NCBI RefSeq assembly: GCF_003226345.1
Contig: NZ_PDOF01000001.1
Location: 1,054,001-1,118,000, forward strand
DNA: 64,000 bases
Direction: 5' to 3'
Source of the DNA: Alteribacter lacisalsi
GTDB taxonomy: Bacteria > Bacillota > Bacilli > Bacillales > Salisediminibacteriaceae
Made by a program: the position numbers and the translations under genes. This document shows positions 56,601-64,000 of the stretch, piece after piece. The first letter of the stretch is position 1; each line of letters begins with the position of its first letter. The notes under the pieces are model-generated. The model saw only the letters and a list, made by a program, of their open reading frames with translations, searched no databases and was not told the origin of the DNA.

Positions 56601-57938
56601 TATCGTGCGGGTACGATTGGTACCGTGGCAGAAAAAACGGCCTACGGTTTCGTGAAAGGATATGAGGATGATCATCAATTGCGGCTGAGAGGCGCAGAAA
56701 TTGACCGGCTCGTCAGCGGGTGCACAGGCGTAAAGCGGACGACCGGGCAGCACCCGGGGGGAATTATCGTTGTCCCTGACCACCTTGATATTTATGACTT
56801 TTCACCAATTCAGTTTCCGGCAGATGACCGGGAGTCGGAATGGAAAACGACCCACTTTGACTTCCACTCTATTCATGATAACCTGTTGAAACTGGATATC
56901 CTCGGTCACGATGATCCGACTGTAATCCGGATGCTTCAGGATCTTAGCGGTATGGACCCTCAGGATATTCCTGTTGATGATTCGGAAGTGTTTAAGCTTT
57001 TCAGCGGCACAGAGTCGCTGGGAGTAAAACCGGATCAGATTATGTGTAAAACCGGTACCTACGGGATTCCCGAGTTCGGTACACGATTCGTCCGGCAGAT
57101 GCTAGAAGATACGAAGCCGAGTACATTTAGTGAATTGGTTCAGATTTCCGGACTGTCCCATGGAACGGACGTATGGCTGAACAATGCGGCCGATCTGATT
57201 GCAGACGGCACGTGTGTGCTCAAGGACGTAATCGGATGCCGGGATGATATTATGGTTTATCTTCAGTACAAGGGACTGGAAGATTCACTCGCCTTTAAAA
57301 TTATGGAGTTTGTCCGTAAAGGGCGGGGTCTGCAGGAAGAGTGGATCGAAGAAATGAAACAGCACGGTGTACCGGACTGGTATATCAGTTCCTGTCTGAA
57401 AATCAAGTATATGTTCCCTAAAGCTCACGCCGCCGCCTACGTGCTTATGGCAGTGAGGATTGCTTACTTTAAAGTACATCATCCGATTCTTTTCTACGCA
57501 GCCTACTTCACAGTGAGAGCCGATGATTTTGATCTGGACACGATGCACCGGGGTTCGGCGAGCATACGAAAGCTGATTGAAGAAATTCACCAGAAAGGGC
57601 TCGATGCATCACCGAAGGAGAAAAGTCTCGTAACGGTAATGGAACTGGCACTGGAAATGTGTGAACGGGGATTCTCATTCCAGAAAATTGACCTGTACCG
57701 CTCGAAAGCGAAGGAATTTGTAGTAGACGGCGACAGCCTGATTCCACCGTTTAATGCTTTAACAGGGGTAGGGACCAATGCTGCCATCAATATTGAGAAA
57801 GCACGGGAAGGCGGAGAGTTCCTTTCGAAAGAAGATCTTCAGAAGCGGAGTAAAATTACAAAGACCGTACTACAGAACCTCGATGACCACGGCTGTCTGG
57901 ATGGAATGCCTGAATCCAATCAGCTGTCTTTATTCTAG
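53637..57938 (+). CDS. polC: DNA polymerase III alpha subunit, PolC type
   Basis: 1433 aa main replicative polymerase of Firmicutes with built-in proofreading. Order: N-terminal domain, OB fold (about 235-320), PHP part 1 ([12 protein letters not shown] near 335), DEDD exonuclease inserted ([20 protein letters not shown] near 418), rest of PHP, C-cys zinc motif ([10 protein letters not shown] near 908), palm with the [12 protein letters not shown] motif near 960, and fingers. TTG 53637 follows GAAGGAGGAG. Length is close to B. subtilis PolC (1437). Confidence 0.98.
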   Translation: MSEERKIRQERFELLLEQVVMPEELRRQYLAGGWIEKLEVYKNEKRWHFAIRLPEFLPFPAFDAFQTTIKQGLQHIATVDLTVSYDNNTSATRQFESYWPYFVECLRKSTNGLIRRLQEQTPHIDQNRLIINAMNDAEAAMMKRKVADPLKGLLQRTGFPTLMIETTVQESKEAYERFVEKKQEEDHSKVVEAMMEKQKMEKKAKETGQLSSVAIGKPIKDQPDPIESIQEEEGQKVVQGYVFEAETRELRSGRTLLTFKLTDYTDSILIKMFSKDKEDVPVLEAIKKGMWLKVKGMVQHDTFVRDLVMMARDVQQVQPSERKDQSPDDEKRVELHLHTPMSQMDAITSVSSYVAQAKKWGHKAIAVTDHGVVQAYPEAYGAGKKEGVKILYGIEANLVDDGVPIAYNEADRELLTDTYVVFDVETTGLSAVYNTIIELAAVKVRDGEVIDRFEAFANPGEKLSPTIIELTGITDDMVKDAPEPGEVLKDFHKWIGNDILVAHNASFDMAFLDAGFKKIGMPKTPNPVIDTLELARLLYPTFRNYRLNTLCKKFNIELVSHHRAIYDAEATGSLMWKMIKDAIERDIHNHNELNDQSTGDEYKKQRPYHCILLAKNQDGLRNIYKLVSDAHIHYFHRVPRIPRSVLSKNREGILVGSACDNGEVFDAMMQKAPEEVEEVARFYDYLEIQPPSNYNKLIEKEIVRDELALKDILKNITELGGKLEKPVVATGNVHYLDPNDHIYRKILIASQGGANPLNRTELPQVHFRSTDEMLECFSFLPEEKRREVVITNTNLIADEIDDIKPIPDDLYTPNLEGADEEMREMCYKRARSIYGDDLPEIVEARLEKELKSIISNGFSVIYLISQKLVKKSLEDGYLVGSRGSVGSSFVATMTEITEVNPLPPHYVCPSCHHNIFFDDGSTGSGFDLPDKDCEKCGSPYNKDGHDIPFETFLGFKGDKVPDIDLNFSGEYQPVAHNYTKELFGEDFVYRAGTIGTVAEKTAYGFVKGYEDDHQLRLRGAEIDRLVSGCTGVKRTTGQHPGGIIVVPDHLDIYDFSPIQFPADDRESEWKTTHFDFHSIHDNLLKLDILGHDDPTVIRMLQDLSGMDPQDIPVDDSEVFKLFSGTESLGVKPDQIMCKTGTYGIPEFGTRFVRQMLEDTKPSTFSELVQISGLSHGTDVWLNNAADLIADGTCVLKDVIGCRDDIMVYLQYKGLEDSLAFKIMEFVRKGRGLQEEWIEEMKQHGVPDWYISSCLKIKYMFPKAHAAAYVLMAVRIAYFKVHHPILFYAAYFTVRADDFDLDTMHRGSASIRKLIEEIHQKGLDASPKEKSLVTVMELALEMCERGFSFQKIDLYRSKAKEFVVDGDSLIPPFNALTGVGTNAAINIEKAREGGEFLSKEDLQKRSKITKTVLQNLDDHGCLDGMPESNQLSLF

Positions 57939-57967
57939 GAAGACATCAAACCGTAGCCTCTGGCGGT

Positions 57968-57996
57968 TTGCAGGTGCCAGGGGTTTATGTTATAGT
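57968..57996 (+). promoter_or_regulatory. SigA-type promoter upstream of rimP-nusA-infB
   Basis: TTGCAG (57968-57973), 17 bp, TATAGT (57991-57996), starting 30 bp after polC. A transcript would begin near 58003 and meet a strong terminator at 58028, so it may make a short RNA of about 55 nt or read through into rimP. Confidence 0.55.
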
Positions 57997-58027
57997 AATA
58001 TGGCAATACTTAGAATAACGGCAGCGG

Positions 58028-58057
58028 AAAGAGTGGGATTGTCCCACTCTTTCTTTT
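58028..58057 (+). terminator. Strong intrinsic terminator between polC and rimP
   Basis: AAAGAGTGGGA (58028-58038), TTG loop, TCCCACTCTTT (58042-58052), then CTTTT. 11-bp perfect stem. Ends the polC transcript and could attenuate the promoter at 57968-57996. Confidence 0.8.
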
Positions 58058-58080
58058 CGATAAAAGAAGCTGTAATAGGC

Positions 58081-58156
58081 GATGTTCAGCCAGGAGAGAA
58101 TGGGTAACCGTTCAGTGACCCTCATTTCTGACAAAGGTAGTCTGACTTTGAACATC
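58081..58156 (+). promoter_or_regulatory. Candidate structured leader before rimP
   Basis: GATGTTCA (58081-58088) pairs with TGAACATC (58149-58156), closing a 76-nt region. Inside, AATGGGT (58099-58105) can pair with ACCCTCATT (58118-58126), and CAAAG with CTTTG (58132-58150) offers an alternative. It lies between the terminator and rimP, as a regulatory leader would. I match it to no known family. Confidence 0.35.
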
Positions 58157-58197
58157 CCGAAACCACATAATCAGATGCTGATGAGCAGGGAGGCGAA

Positions 58198-58671
58198 ATG
58201 ATGGCCGGAAACATTAAAGAAACAACCGAACGGATTGTGGTTCCGATTCTTGATGATCTTGGTCTTGAGCTTGTAGACGTGGAGTATGTGAAAGAAGGAA
58301 AAAACTACTTTCTCCGCGTGTACATTGATTCAGATAAAGGCGTGGATCTCGACGACTGTGCAGCTGTAAGCGAACAGTTGAGCGAGCAGCTTGATAATGA
58401 AGATCCAATTAATGATGCCTACTATCTTGAAGTCTCCTCTCCCGGAGCTGAAAGACCACTGAAAAACGAAACAGATCTGAAACGTGCTGTTGGCAAAAAC
58501 GTGAATGTAACCACGTATGCACCAGTAGACGGCGAGAAAATGTTTGAAGGCCGACTTGCCGGTTTTGACGGTGATGCACTGACGATTGAAGTCAAGGTCA
58601 AAACGAGAACAAGAACTGTCCAGGTACCGTATGAAAAGGTGGCAAAAGCCAGACTTGCCGTGATTATCTGA
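58198..58671 (+). CDS. rimP: Ribosome maturation factor RimP
   Basis: 157 aa. Needed for 30S maturation, acting on the central pseudoknot side. [20 protein letters not shown] and [20 protein letters not shown] are the conserved blocks. ATG 58198 or 58201 follows GGGAGGCG. First gene of the nusA-infB operon. Confidence 0.97.
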   Translation: MMAGNIKETTERIVVPILDDLGLELVDVEYVKEGKNYFLRVYIDSDKGVDLDDCAAVSEQLSEQLDNEDPINDAYYLEVSSPGAERPLKNETDLKRAVGKNVNVTTYAPVDGEKMFEGRLAGFDGDALTIEVKVKTRTRTVQVPYEKVAKARLAVII

Positions 58672-58785
58672 CCATACTGCCGGAAGGACTTGAATCTTTA
58701 GAAGATGCCCGGTTATCTCGGTTTTTCAGATGACGGGTATTTCATTATGTTTTGTGATAGTTTTATTAAAGGGGGAACCACTTGA

Positions 58786-59949
58786 ATGAACAGCGATTTT
58801 ATGGATGCCCTGACAAGCATCGAAAAAAACAAAGGGATTGACAAGGAAGTCATTCTTGAAGCCATTGAGCAGGCGCTGATTACAGGCTATAAACGTAACT
58901 TTAATCAGGCCCAGAATGTACGCGTGAACATTGACCGTGACAGCGGCGATATTCGTGTATTTGCCCAGAAGGAAGTCGTCGAGGAAGTATTCGATGCACG
59001 TCTGGAGATTAGTCTGGATGCAGCGAAATCAATCAGTCCGCGCTATGAAGTGGACGATGTGGTTGAAATTGAAGTAACACCGAAAGATTTTGGCCGTATA
59101 GCGGCGCAGACAGCCAAACAGGTCGTCACGCAGCGTGTCCGTGAAGCGGAACGCGGTATTATTTATTCTGATTTTATTGATCGTGAAGAAGATATTATGA
59201 CTGGGATCGTGCAGCGCCAGGATCACCGTTTTATCTACGTGGATCTTGGAAAAGTGGAAGCAATCATGCCGTTAAACGAGCAGATGCCTACTGAATCCTA
59301 TAAGCACAATGACCGCATTAAAGCTTTCATTACCAAAGTGGAGAAAACCACCAAGGGTCCACAGATTATGATTTCCAGAACCCACCCGGGTCTTCTTAAA
59401 CGTCTGTTTGAACTCGAGGTTCCGGAGATTTATGACGGCACCGTTGAAATTAAATCCGTATCCCGGGAAGCGGGAGACCGTTCTAAGATTGCGGTCCATG
59501 CAGAAGATCCTGAAGTGGATCCGGTCGGTTCATGTGTCGGGCCGCGCGGTCAGCGTGTCCAGACGATTGTCAATGAACTTAAAGGTGAGAAAATTGATAT
59601 CGTCCGCTGGTCAGATGATCCAAAGGAATATGTAGCCAATGCACTGAGCCCTTCAAAGGTGCTCCAGGTGAAGGTAAATGAAGAGGAAAAAATGACCCAG
59701 GTCATTGTTCCTGACTACCAACTGTCACTTGCGATTGGTAAACGGGGGCAAAACGCCCGTCTGGCAGCCAAGCTGACAGGCTGGAAAATCGATATCAAGA
59801 GTGAGTCTGATGCCGAGGAACTTGGTCTCTACGACCCGAATGCACCGCTGGAGGAAGAGCACAGCGATAGCGATTACGACACTGATTACGATTCAGAGTA
59901 CGATGACGCTGATCCATCCATTTACGATGAAGAGAACGATCATAAGTAA
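58786..59949 (+). CDS. nusA: Transcription termination/antitermination factor NusA
   Basis: 387 aa. N-terminal RNAP-binding domain ([18 protein letters not shown]), S1 domain (about 135-200, [20 protein letters not shown]), and two KH domains with [20 protein letters not shown] and [20 protein letters not shown]. It lacks the C-terminal repeats of E. coli NusA, as in Bacillus, but has a strongly acidic tail (about 355-387, Asp/Tyr/Glu-rich). Modulates pausing and termination. Confidence 0.98.
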   Translation: MNSDFMDALTSIEKNKGIDKEVILEAIEQALITGYKRNFNQAQNVRVNIDRDSGDIRVFAQKEVVEEVFDARLEISLDAAKSISPRYEVDDVVEIEVTPKDFGRIAAQTAKQVVTQRVREAERGIIYSDFIDREEDIMTGIVQRQDHRFIYVDLGKVEAIMPLNEQMPTESYKHNDRIKAFITKVEKTTKGPQIMISRTHPGLLKRLFELEVPEIYDGTVEIKSVSREAGDRSKIAVHAEDPEVDPVGSCVGPRGQRVQTIVNELKGEKIDIVRWSDDPKEYVANALSPSKVLQVKVNEEEKMTQVIVPDYQLSLAIGKRGQNARLAAKLTGWKIDIKSESDAEELGLYDPNAPLEEEHSDSDYDTDYDSEYDDADPSIYDEENDHK

Positions 59950-59961
59950 GGAGTGGACACA

Positions 59962-60237
59962 GTGAGCAGGAAAAAGACGCCGCTGAGAAAATGCGTCGTG
60001 ACGAATGAAATGATGCCGAAAAAGGAACTCATCAGAGTGGTCCGGACACCGGATGGGGAAGTTGTTTATGATCCTTCTGGTAAGAAATCGGGCCGGGGAG
60101 CTTATCTTTCGGCTTCAAAAACCGTCATGGAAGAAGCCAAAAGAAAGAAAATTCTTTCACGTCATCTTAAAGTAGATGTGAAAGAGGAATTTTATGATAC
60201 CCTTTTAAAGGAATTGCCGGAGGACAGAATGAAATGA
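59962..60237 (+). CDS. ylxR: YlxR family RNA-binding protein (RNase P modulator RnpM)
   Basis: 91 aa basic protein. PLRKCVVTNEMMPKKELIRV and GKKSGRGAYLS are the YlxR signature. In B. subtilis this protein binds RNase P RNA and modulates it. GTG 59962 (MSRKKTPLRKC) lies 8 bp after AAGGAG; GTG 59953 overlaps that site. Overlaps ylxQ by 4 bp. Confidence 0.92.
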   Translation: MSRKKTPLRKCVVTNEMMPKKELIRVVRTPDGEVVYDPSGKKSGRGAYLSASKTVMEEAKRKKILSRHLKVDVKEEFYDTLLKELPEDRMK

Positions 60238-60533
60238 ATCAAAAAGCACTCAGCCTGATCGGTCTTGCGTACCGGGCCAGAGCAATTGTCACCGGCGAGG
60301 AAGTTGTGCTCCGCTCGATCAGGAGCAGGAAGGCACACCTGGTGATTGTTTCGGATGATGCGTCAGCGAACACAAAGAAAAAGTTTGCTGACAAAAGTGA
60401 ATACTACAATGTTCCGATTATCATCGGAAGTAGCCGTGGTGAGCTTGGACAGGCAATAGGAAAAGATGAAAGAGTCGTTTTGGGTGTAGAAGACAGCGGC
60501 TTCGCTAAAAAACTGAAGTCGCTCTTGGAATAA
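60234..60533 (+). CDS. ylxQ: L7Ae-family K-turn-binding protein YlxQ
   Basis: 99 aa. LIGLAYRARAIVTGEEVVLR and IVSDDASANTKKKFADKSEY mark the L7Ae/L30e fold. Binds RNA kink-turns; its role in Bacillus is not essential. Coupled to ylxR by overlap. Confidence 0.92.
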   Translation: MNQKALSLIGLAYRARAIVTGEEVVLRSIRSRKAHLVIVSDDASANTKKKFADKSEYYNVPIIIGSSRGELGQAIGKDERVVLGVEDSGFAKKLKSLLE

Positions 60534-60608
60534 CAGATCATGATGCATTGCAGCCTCCAGGTATATGCATCAACGGCATAAGTGTCATGATCTCCGGGAG
60601 GTAAACAG

Positions 60609-62771
60609 ATGAAAAAGATGCGCATTTATGAGTATGCCAAGGAAAAAAACACGACGAGTAAAGCCGTTATAGAACGTTTGAAATCTATGAACATAGCCGT
60701 TTCAAACCATATGAGTGTTATTAGTGAAGACGCTGTTAGAAAGCTGGAAAATCCGGCTCCAGACAAGGGGAACAGTGAAAACAAAAATAAGGATGCTTCC
60801 AAAGAGAAGCGCCAGAGCAGTGAAGGACGTGTTCAGTCACCTATGAATGATAAGAAAAAACAACCACAGGGACGTGCAGGAAAACCAAACCAGCAGCAGG
60901 GAAACAAAAACCGCGGCGGAGCTAACAACAGAAACCAGAATAAAAACCGCGGCGGAGCTAACAACAGAAACCAGCGAGGCGGACGTCGTCCGGAACAGCA
61001 GCGTCCTGCCCGCAAGCCAATGCCGGAGGAAATCACCTATACGCTTCCAATTACGGTTGGTGAATTCGCCGATAAATTGAACAAAGATGCATCCGAAATC
61101 ATCAAAAAACTGATGGGTCTCGGCGTCATGGCGACGATCAATCAGGAACTGGATAATGACACAATTGAACTGCTTGCCGAAGATTTCGGCATTAAAGCTG
61201 AAGAAGAAATTGTGATCAATGAAGCGGAATTTGAAACGATCGAGGAAGAAGACGATGAGAAAGACCTCAAAGGACGTCCTCCAGTCGTTACGATCATGGG
61301 TCACGTTGACCACGGCAAAACCACGCTTCTTGACAGCATCCGCCACACGAAAGTAACTGCCGGGGAAGCAGGCGGAATTACCCAGCACATTGGAGCCTAT
61401 CAGGTTGAGGATAAAGGCAAAAGAATTACTTTTCTTGATACACCTGGACACGCCGCATTTACAACGATGCGTGCCCGCGGTGCACAGGTAACCGACATTA
61501 CGATCCTTGTTGTAGCTGCTGATGACGGCGTTATGCCTCAGACAGTAGAAGCTATTAATCATGCTAAAGCCGCTGAAGTACCGATCATTGTGGCAGTGAA
61601 TAAAATGGATAAAGAAGGTGCCAACCCTGACCGGGTAATGCAGGAACTGACGGAACACGGTCTTGTATCCGAGGCATGGGGCGGAGATACCATCTTTGTT
61701 AATGTAAGTGCGATTAAAGGCGAGGGTATTGACGAACTTCTGGAAATGATCCTGCTCGTCTCGGAAGTGGAGGATTATAAAGCGAATCCTGATAAGCGCG
61801 CACGTGGAACGGTTGTTGAAGCCGAGCTTGACCGCGGCCGGGGGGCTGTTGCAACACTTCTTGTCCAGTCCGGTACACTTAAAATCGGGGATCCAATTGT
61901 TGTCGGAAACACATTTGGCCGTGTACGCGCCATGGTTAACGACCTCGGACGCCGTGTAAAAGAAGCAGGCCCATCAACGCCGGTTGAAATTACAGGTCTT
62001 AACAACGTGCCGCAGGCAGGAGACCAGTTTATGGTCTTTGAAGACGAAAAGAAAGCCCGCCAGATCGGTGAGGGCCGTGCGGTTAAGGAAAAAGAAGAAC
62101 AGCGCCGTGAATCTTCACGTGTAAGTCTGGATGACCTGTTTAATCAGATCCAGCAGGGGGAAATTAAAGATATTAACATCATTATCAAAGCGGACGTACA
62201 GGGCTCTGTAGAAGCAATGCGCGGTTCTCTTGAAAAAATCGAAGTCGAGGGTGTGAAGGTAAACATTATTCATACCGGAGTAGGAGCCATTGCGGAATCG
62301 GATGTTATTCTGGCAAGTGCTTCGAACGCCATTATCATCGGTTTCAATGTCAGACCGGATGTCAATGCGAAGCGTACAGCTGATCAGGAACAAGTGGACA
62401 TTCGCCTTCACCGTGTTATCTATAATGCTATTGAAGAAGTGGAACAGGCGATGCAGGGCATGCTCGATCCGGAATACGAAGAAAAAGTAATTGGTCAGGC
62501 TGAAGTCCGTCAGACATTTAAAGTGTCGAAAATCGGCATGATTGCAGGTTCTTATGTGACTGACGGCAAGATTACAAAAGATTCCACAGTACGTCTAATC
62601 CGCGACGGTGTCGTTCAGTTTGAAGGTGGAATCCGTGACCTTAAGCGTTTCAAGGATGACGCGAAGGAAGTAGCGAAAAACTACGAATGCGGGATTACCC
62701 TTGAAAACTACAACGATGTTAAAGAAGGGGACGTTATTGAGGCATATGTAATGGAGGAAATTAAACGCTGA
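60609..62771 (+). CDS. infB: Translation initiation factor IF-2
   Basis: 720 aa. N-terminal DNA/RNA-binding helical part ([20 protein letters not shown]), an Asn/Arg/Gly-rich linker (about 80-135) with a tandem repeat, then the GTPase core: G1 GHVDHGKTT near residue 228, [15 protein letters not shown]; domains II-IV follow. Delivers initiator tRNA. GGGAGGT precedes the ATG. The stop overlaps ylxP. Confidence 0.98.
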   Translation: MKKMRIYEYAKEKNTTSKAVIERLKSMNIAVSNHMSVISEDAVRKLENPAPDKGNSENKNKDASKEKRQSSEGRVQSPMNDKKKQPQGRAGKPNQQQGNKNRGGANNRNQNKNRGGANNRNQRGGRRPEQQRPARKPMPEEITYTLPITVGEFADKLNKDASEIIKKLMGLGVMATINQELDNDTIELLAEDFGIKAEEEIVINEAEFETIEEEDDEKDLKGRPPVVTIMGHVDHGKTTLLDSIRHTKVTAGEAGGITQHIGAYQVEDKGKRITFLDTPGHAAFTTMRARGAQVTDITILVVAADDGVMPQTVEAINHAKAAEVPIIVAVNKMDKEGANPDRVMQELTEHGLVSEAWGGDTIFVNVSAIKGEGIDELLEMILLVSEVEDYKANPDKRARGTVVEAELDRGRGAVATLLVQSGTLKIGDPIVVGNTFGRVRAMVNDLGRRVKEAGPSTPVEITGLNNVPQAGDQFMVFEDEKKARQIGEGRAVKEKEEQRRESSRVSLDDLFNQIQQGEIKDINIIIKADVQGSVEAMRGSLEKIEVEGVKVNIIHTGVGAIAESDVILASASNAIIIGFNVRPDVNAKRTADQEQVDIRLHRVIYNAIEEVEQAMQGMLDPEYEEKVIGQAEVRQTFKVSKIGMIAGSYVTDGKITKDSTVRLIRDGVVQFEGGIRDLKRFKDDAKEVAKNYECGITLENYNDVKEGDVIEAYVMEEIKR
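60906..60974 (+). repeat. Tandem duplication inside infB
   Basis: A 33-bp sequence starting AAAAACCGCGGCGGAGCTAA occurs at 60906-60938 and again, identical, at 60942-60974, a 36-bp period. It encodes two copies of [12 protein letters not shown] in the disordered linker of IF-2. Copy number probably varies between strains. Confidence 0.85.
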
Positions 62772-63049
62772 TGATCGGTTCGGTTACGGTTGAGGCCATT
62801 ATTTATGATGCCCAGTCGCTGAAAGAAAAGCGCAGTGTACTGAAAAGTGTCGTGACTCGGCTCAGGGACCGTCTGAATATTTCCGTGGCGGAAACAGACC
62901 ATCAGAATGTCTGGCAGCGGACGGAGCTGACTATCGTATCCGTCAGCCCTGACCGTGTCCGGTGTGAGCAGGAGTTATCAAAAGCTCTTCATTTCATTGA
63001 CAGCGTTCCGGAAATAGAGACCGCATCAGTACAGTGGGAATGGATGTAG
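62771..63049 (+). CDS. ylxP: YlxP, DUF503 family protein
   Basis: 92 aa. [20 protein letters not shown] and RSVLKSVVTRLRDRLNISVA are typical of DUF503. Function unknown; always between infB and rbfA in Bacillaceae. The ATG overlaps the infB stop (TGATG). Confidence 0.9.
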   Translation: MIGSVTVEAIIYDAQSLKEKRSVLKSVVTRLRDRLNISVAETDHQNVWQRTELTIVSVSPDRVRCEQELSKALHFIDSVPEIETASVQWEWM

Positions 63050-63080
63050 CGTTCCGCAACAACATATGGGGGTGCAGTGA

Positions 63081-63425
63081 ATGAGTAATGTTCGTGCCAA
63101 TCGTATAGGTGAACAGATCAAGAAAGAACTGACAGATATTATCCAGCGTGAAATAAAAGATCCGCGGGTAGGTTTCGTGACTGTTACAGCAGTCGATGTA
63201 ACAGGGGACCTTCAGCAGGCAACTGCCTTTATTACCGTTTACGGTGACGATACACAGCGCAGCGAAACACTCGAAGGTCTATCCAAAGCAACCGGCTTTA
63301 TCCGATCTGAAATCGGTAAACGGATTCAGCTCCGAAAAACGCCGGAACTGTTTTTCAAGTTTGATGAGAGCATTGAACGGGGTAACCGCATTGAAGAGCT
63401 TCTCCGCAAACTTAACGATAAATAA
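63081..63425 (+). CDS. rbfA: 30S ribosome-binding factor RbfA
   Basis: 114 aa KH-like protein for late 30S maturation. [20 protein letters not shown] and [20 protein letters not shown] are conserved. GGGGTG precedes the ATG. Followed by a terminator. Confidence 0.97.
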   Translation: MSNVRANRIGEQIKKELTDIIQREIKDPRVGFVTVTAVDVTGDLQQATAFITVYGDDTQRSETLEGLSKATGFIRSEIGKRIQLRKTPELFFKFDESIERGNRIEELLRKLNDK

Positions 63426-63436
63426 ACATTTCCAGA

Positions 63437-63468
63437 AGAGGGAGGACGCCTGTCCCCCCTCTTTTTTT
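63437..63468 (+). terminator. Intrinsic terminator of the rimP-rbfA operon
   Basis: AGAGGGAGGAC (63437-63447), GCCT loop, GTCCCCCCTCT (63452-63462), one A-C mismatch, then TTTTTT. Confidence 0.85.
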
Positions 63469-63534
63469 CGCCGGCAGAGTGAATCATGCGCCACTAAAAC
63501 CTGGAGAAGAGCATTGGACCATTTGATTTATGGA

Positions 63535-63669
63535 GAGAAAGGCGGCGACTCCGGCGTGAAAAGCAGCAGGCGAAGAACCCCGCAGGGTCATTTCCCCGAG
63601 GAGGCTGAGGCGCTGCACGAGGAAAGCGTCCGCCTGCAGCGTAATACAACATTCTTTCTGAATACAGCT
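63535..63669 (+). repeat. Interspersed repeat D between rbfA and truB
   Basis: Same core order and orientation as elements A and B: GGCGGCGACTCCGGCGTGAA, AACCCCGCAGGG, CCCCGAGGAGGCTGAGGCGC and GAGGAAAGCGTCCGCCTGCA. The right end (ACATTCTTTCTGAATACAGC) resembles that of B, but the left end is not recognisable and I see no target duplication. A diverged or truncated copy. It fills the 294-bp gap with the preceding terminator. Confidence 0.6.
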
Positions 63670-63719
63670 TTACGAAAAAAAGCGTTCTGAAAAAGCTTAT
63701 CGAACAAGAGGTGAAACCT

Positions 63720-64000
63720 ATGAAAACCGATGGCATACTGCCTCTTTGGAAAGAAAGAGGAAAAACTTCTTTTGACTGTGTCAGGGATATGCAGCGGCTG
63801 TTCAAAACAAAAAAGGTCGGCCACACCGGTACCCTTGACCCGGATGTGGAAGGCGTGCTGCCGATTTGTATCGGACGGGCAACAAAACTCGTTCAGTATC
63901 TGACAGCTGAAGGAAAAGTATATGAAGGCGAGGCAACGATCGGCTTTTCAACCACAACCGAAGATGCCTCCGGCGAAGTGGTAAACCGAAAGGCCGTTAA
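63720..64000 (+). CDS. truB: tRNA pseudouridine(55) synthase TruB, N-terminal part (continues beyond the window)
   Basis: The frame is open from ATG 63720 to the window end (93 codons). [20 protein letters not shown] and the catalytic [16 protein letters not shown] with its Asp are seen. Makes pseudouridine 55 in tRNA. AAGAGGTGA precedes the ATG. The C-terminal part is outside. Confidence 0.96.
   Translation, partial: MKTDGILPLWKERGKTSFDCVRDMQRLFKTKKVGHTGTLDPDVEGVLPICIGRATKLVQYLTAEGKVYEGEATIGFSTTTEDASGEVVNRKAV

Noticed and set aside
1-64000. CRISPR array, tRNA or rRNA genes, prophage or a complete insertion sequence
   Set aside because: No regularly spaced repeats, no cloverleaf or rRNA-like segments, and no transposase or phage genes were seen.

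Overview
The window is a 64 kb stretch of the conserved core chromosome of a low-GC Gram-positive, spore-forming member of the Bacillaceae. Gene order follows the Bacillus subtilis smc-to-truB block almost gene for gene. All genes are on the + strand. Many proteins have strongly acidic tails or linkers (NusA, FliN, FliO, YlxF), which would fit a halophilic or haloalkaliphilic relative; the genus is my inference and not certain. I saw no rRNA, tRNA, CRISPR, prophage or complete insertion sequence.

Layout: (1) 1-6.9 kb, protein targeting and translation: smc (3' part), ftsY, ylxM, ffh, rpsP, khpA, ylqD, rimM, trmD, rplS. (2) 7.3-13.8 kb: lepB, rbgA, rnhB, two small genes (one a divergent alpha/beta SASP), sucC, sucD, dprA. 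(3) 14.1-21.5 kb: topA, trmFO, xerC, hslV, hslU, codY. (4) 22.2-44.0 kb, the fla/che operon: flgB, flgC, fliE-K, ylxF, flgD, flgE, fliL, fliM, fliN, cheY, fliO-R, flhB, flhA, flhF, flhG, sigD, swrB. (5) 44.0-58 kb: rpsB, tsf, pyrH, frr, uppS, cdsA, dxr, rseP, proS, polC. (6) 58-64 kb: rimP, nusA, ylxR, ylxQ, infB, ylxP, rbfA and the start of truB.

The flagellar operon departs from the B. subtilis plan. cheB, cheA, cheW, cheC and cheD are absent between flhG and sigD, and swrD/flbD is absent between flgE and fliL. The FliY position holds a short FliN without the CheC-like phosphatase domain. CheY has lost one of its paired acidic residues. FliM has no CheY-binding motif and no well-supported in-frame start: the likely start lies one base out of frame across a run of seven A.

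The most striking unexplained feature is a set of interspersed, non-coding, MITE-like repeats. Two of them (31301-31483 and 42598-42780) are both 183 bp, about 92% identical by hand alignment, have inverted ends and are flanked by 8-9 bp direct repeats. A third (32375-32552) lies in the opposite orientation and has a perfect 8-bp target duplication. Further relatives or fragments lie at 6936-7167, 8767-8966, 21478-21871 (nested), 51573-51617, 53443-53500 and 63535-63669. Most share a core built from CTCCTGCGGG, CCCCGCAGG, CCGAGGAGGCT and GCGGAAAGCG blocks. All are intergenic, and three lie inside the flagellar operon, two of them exactly where genes are missing.
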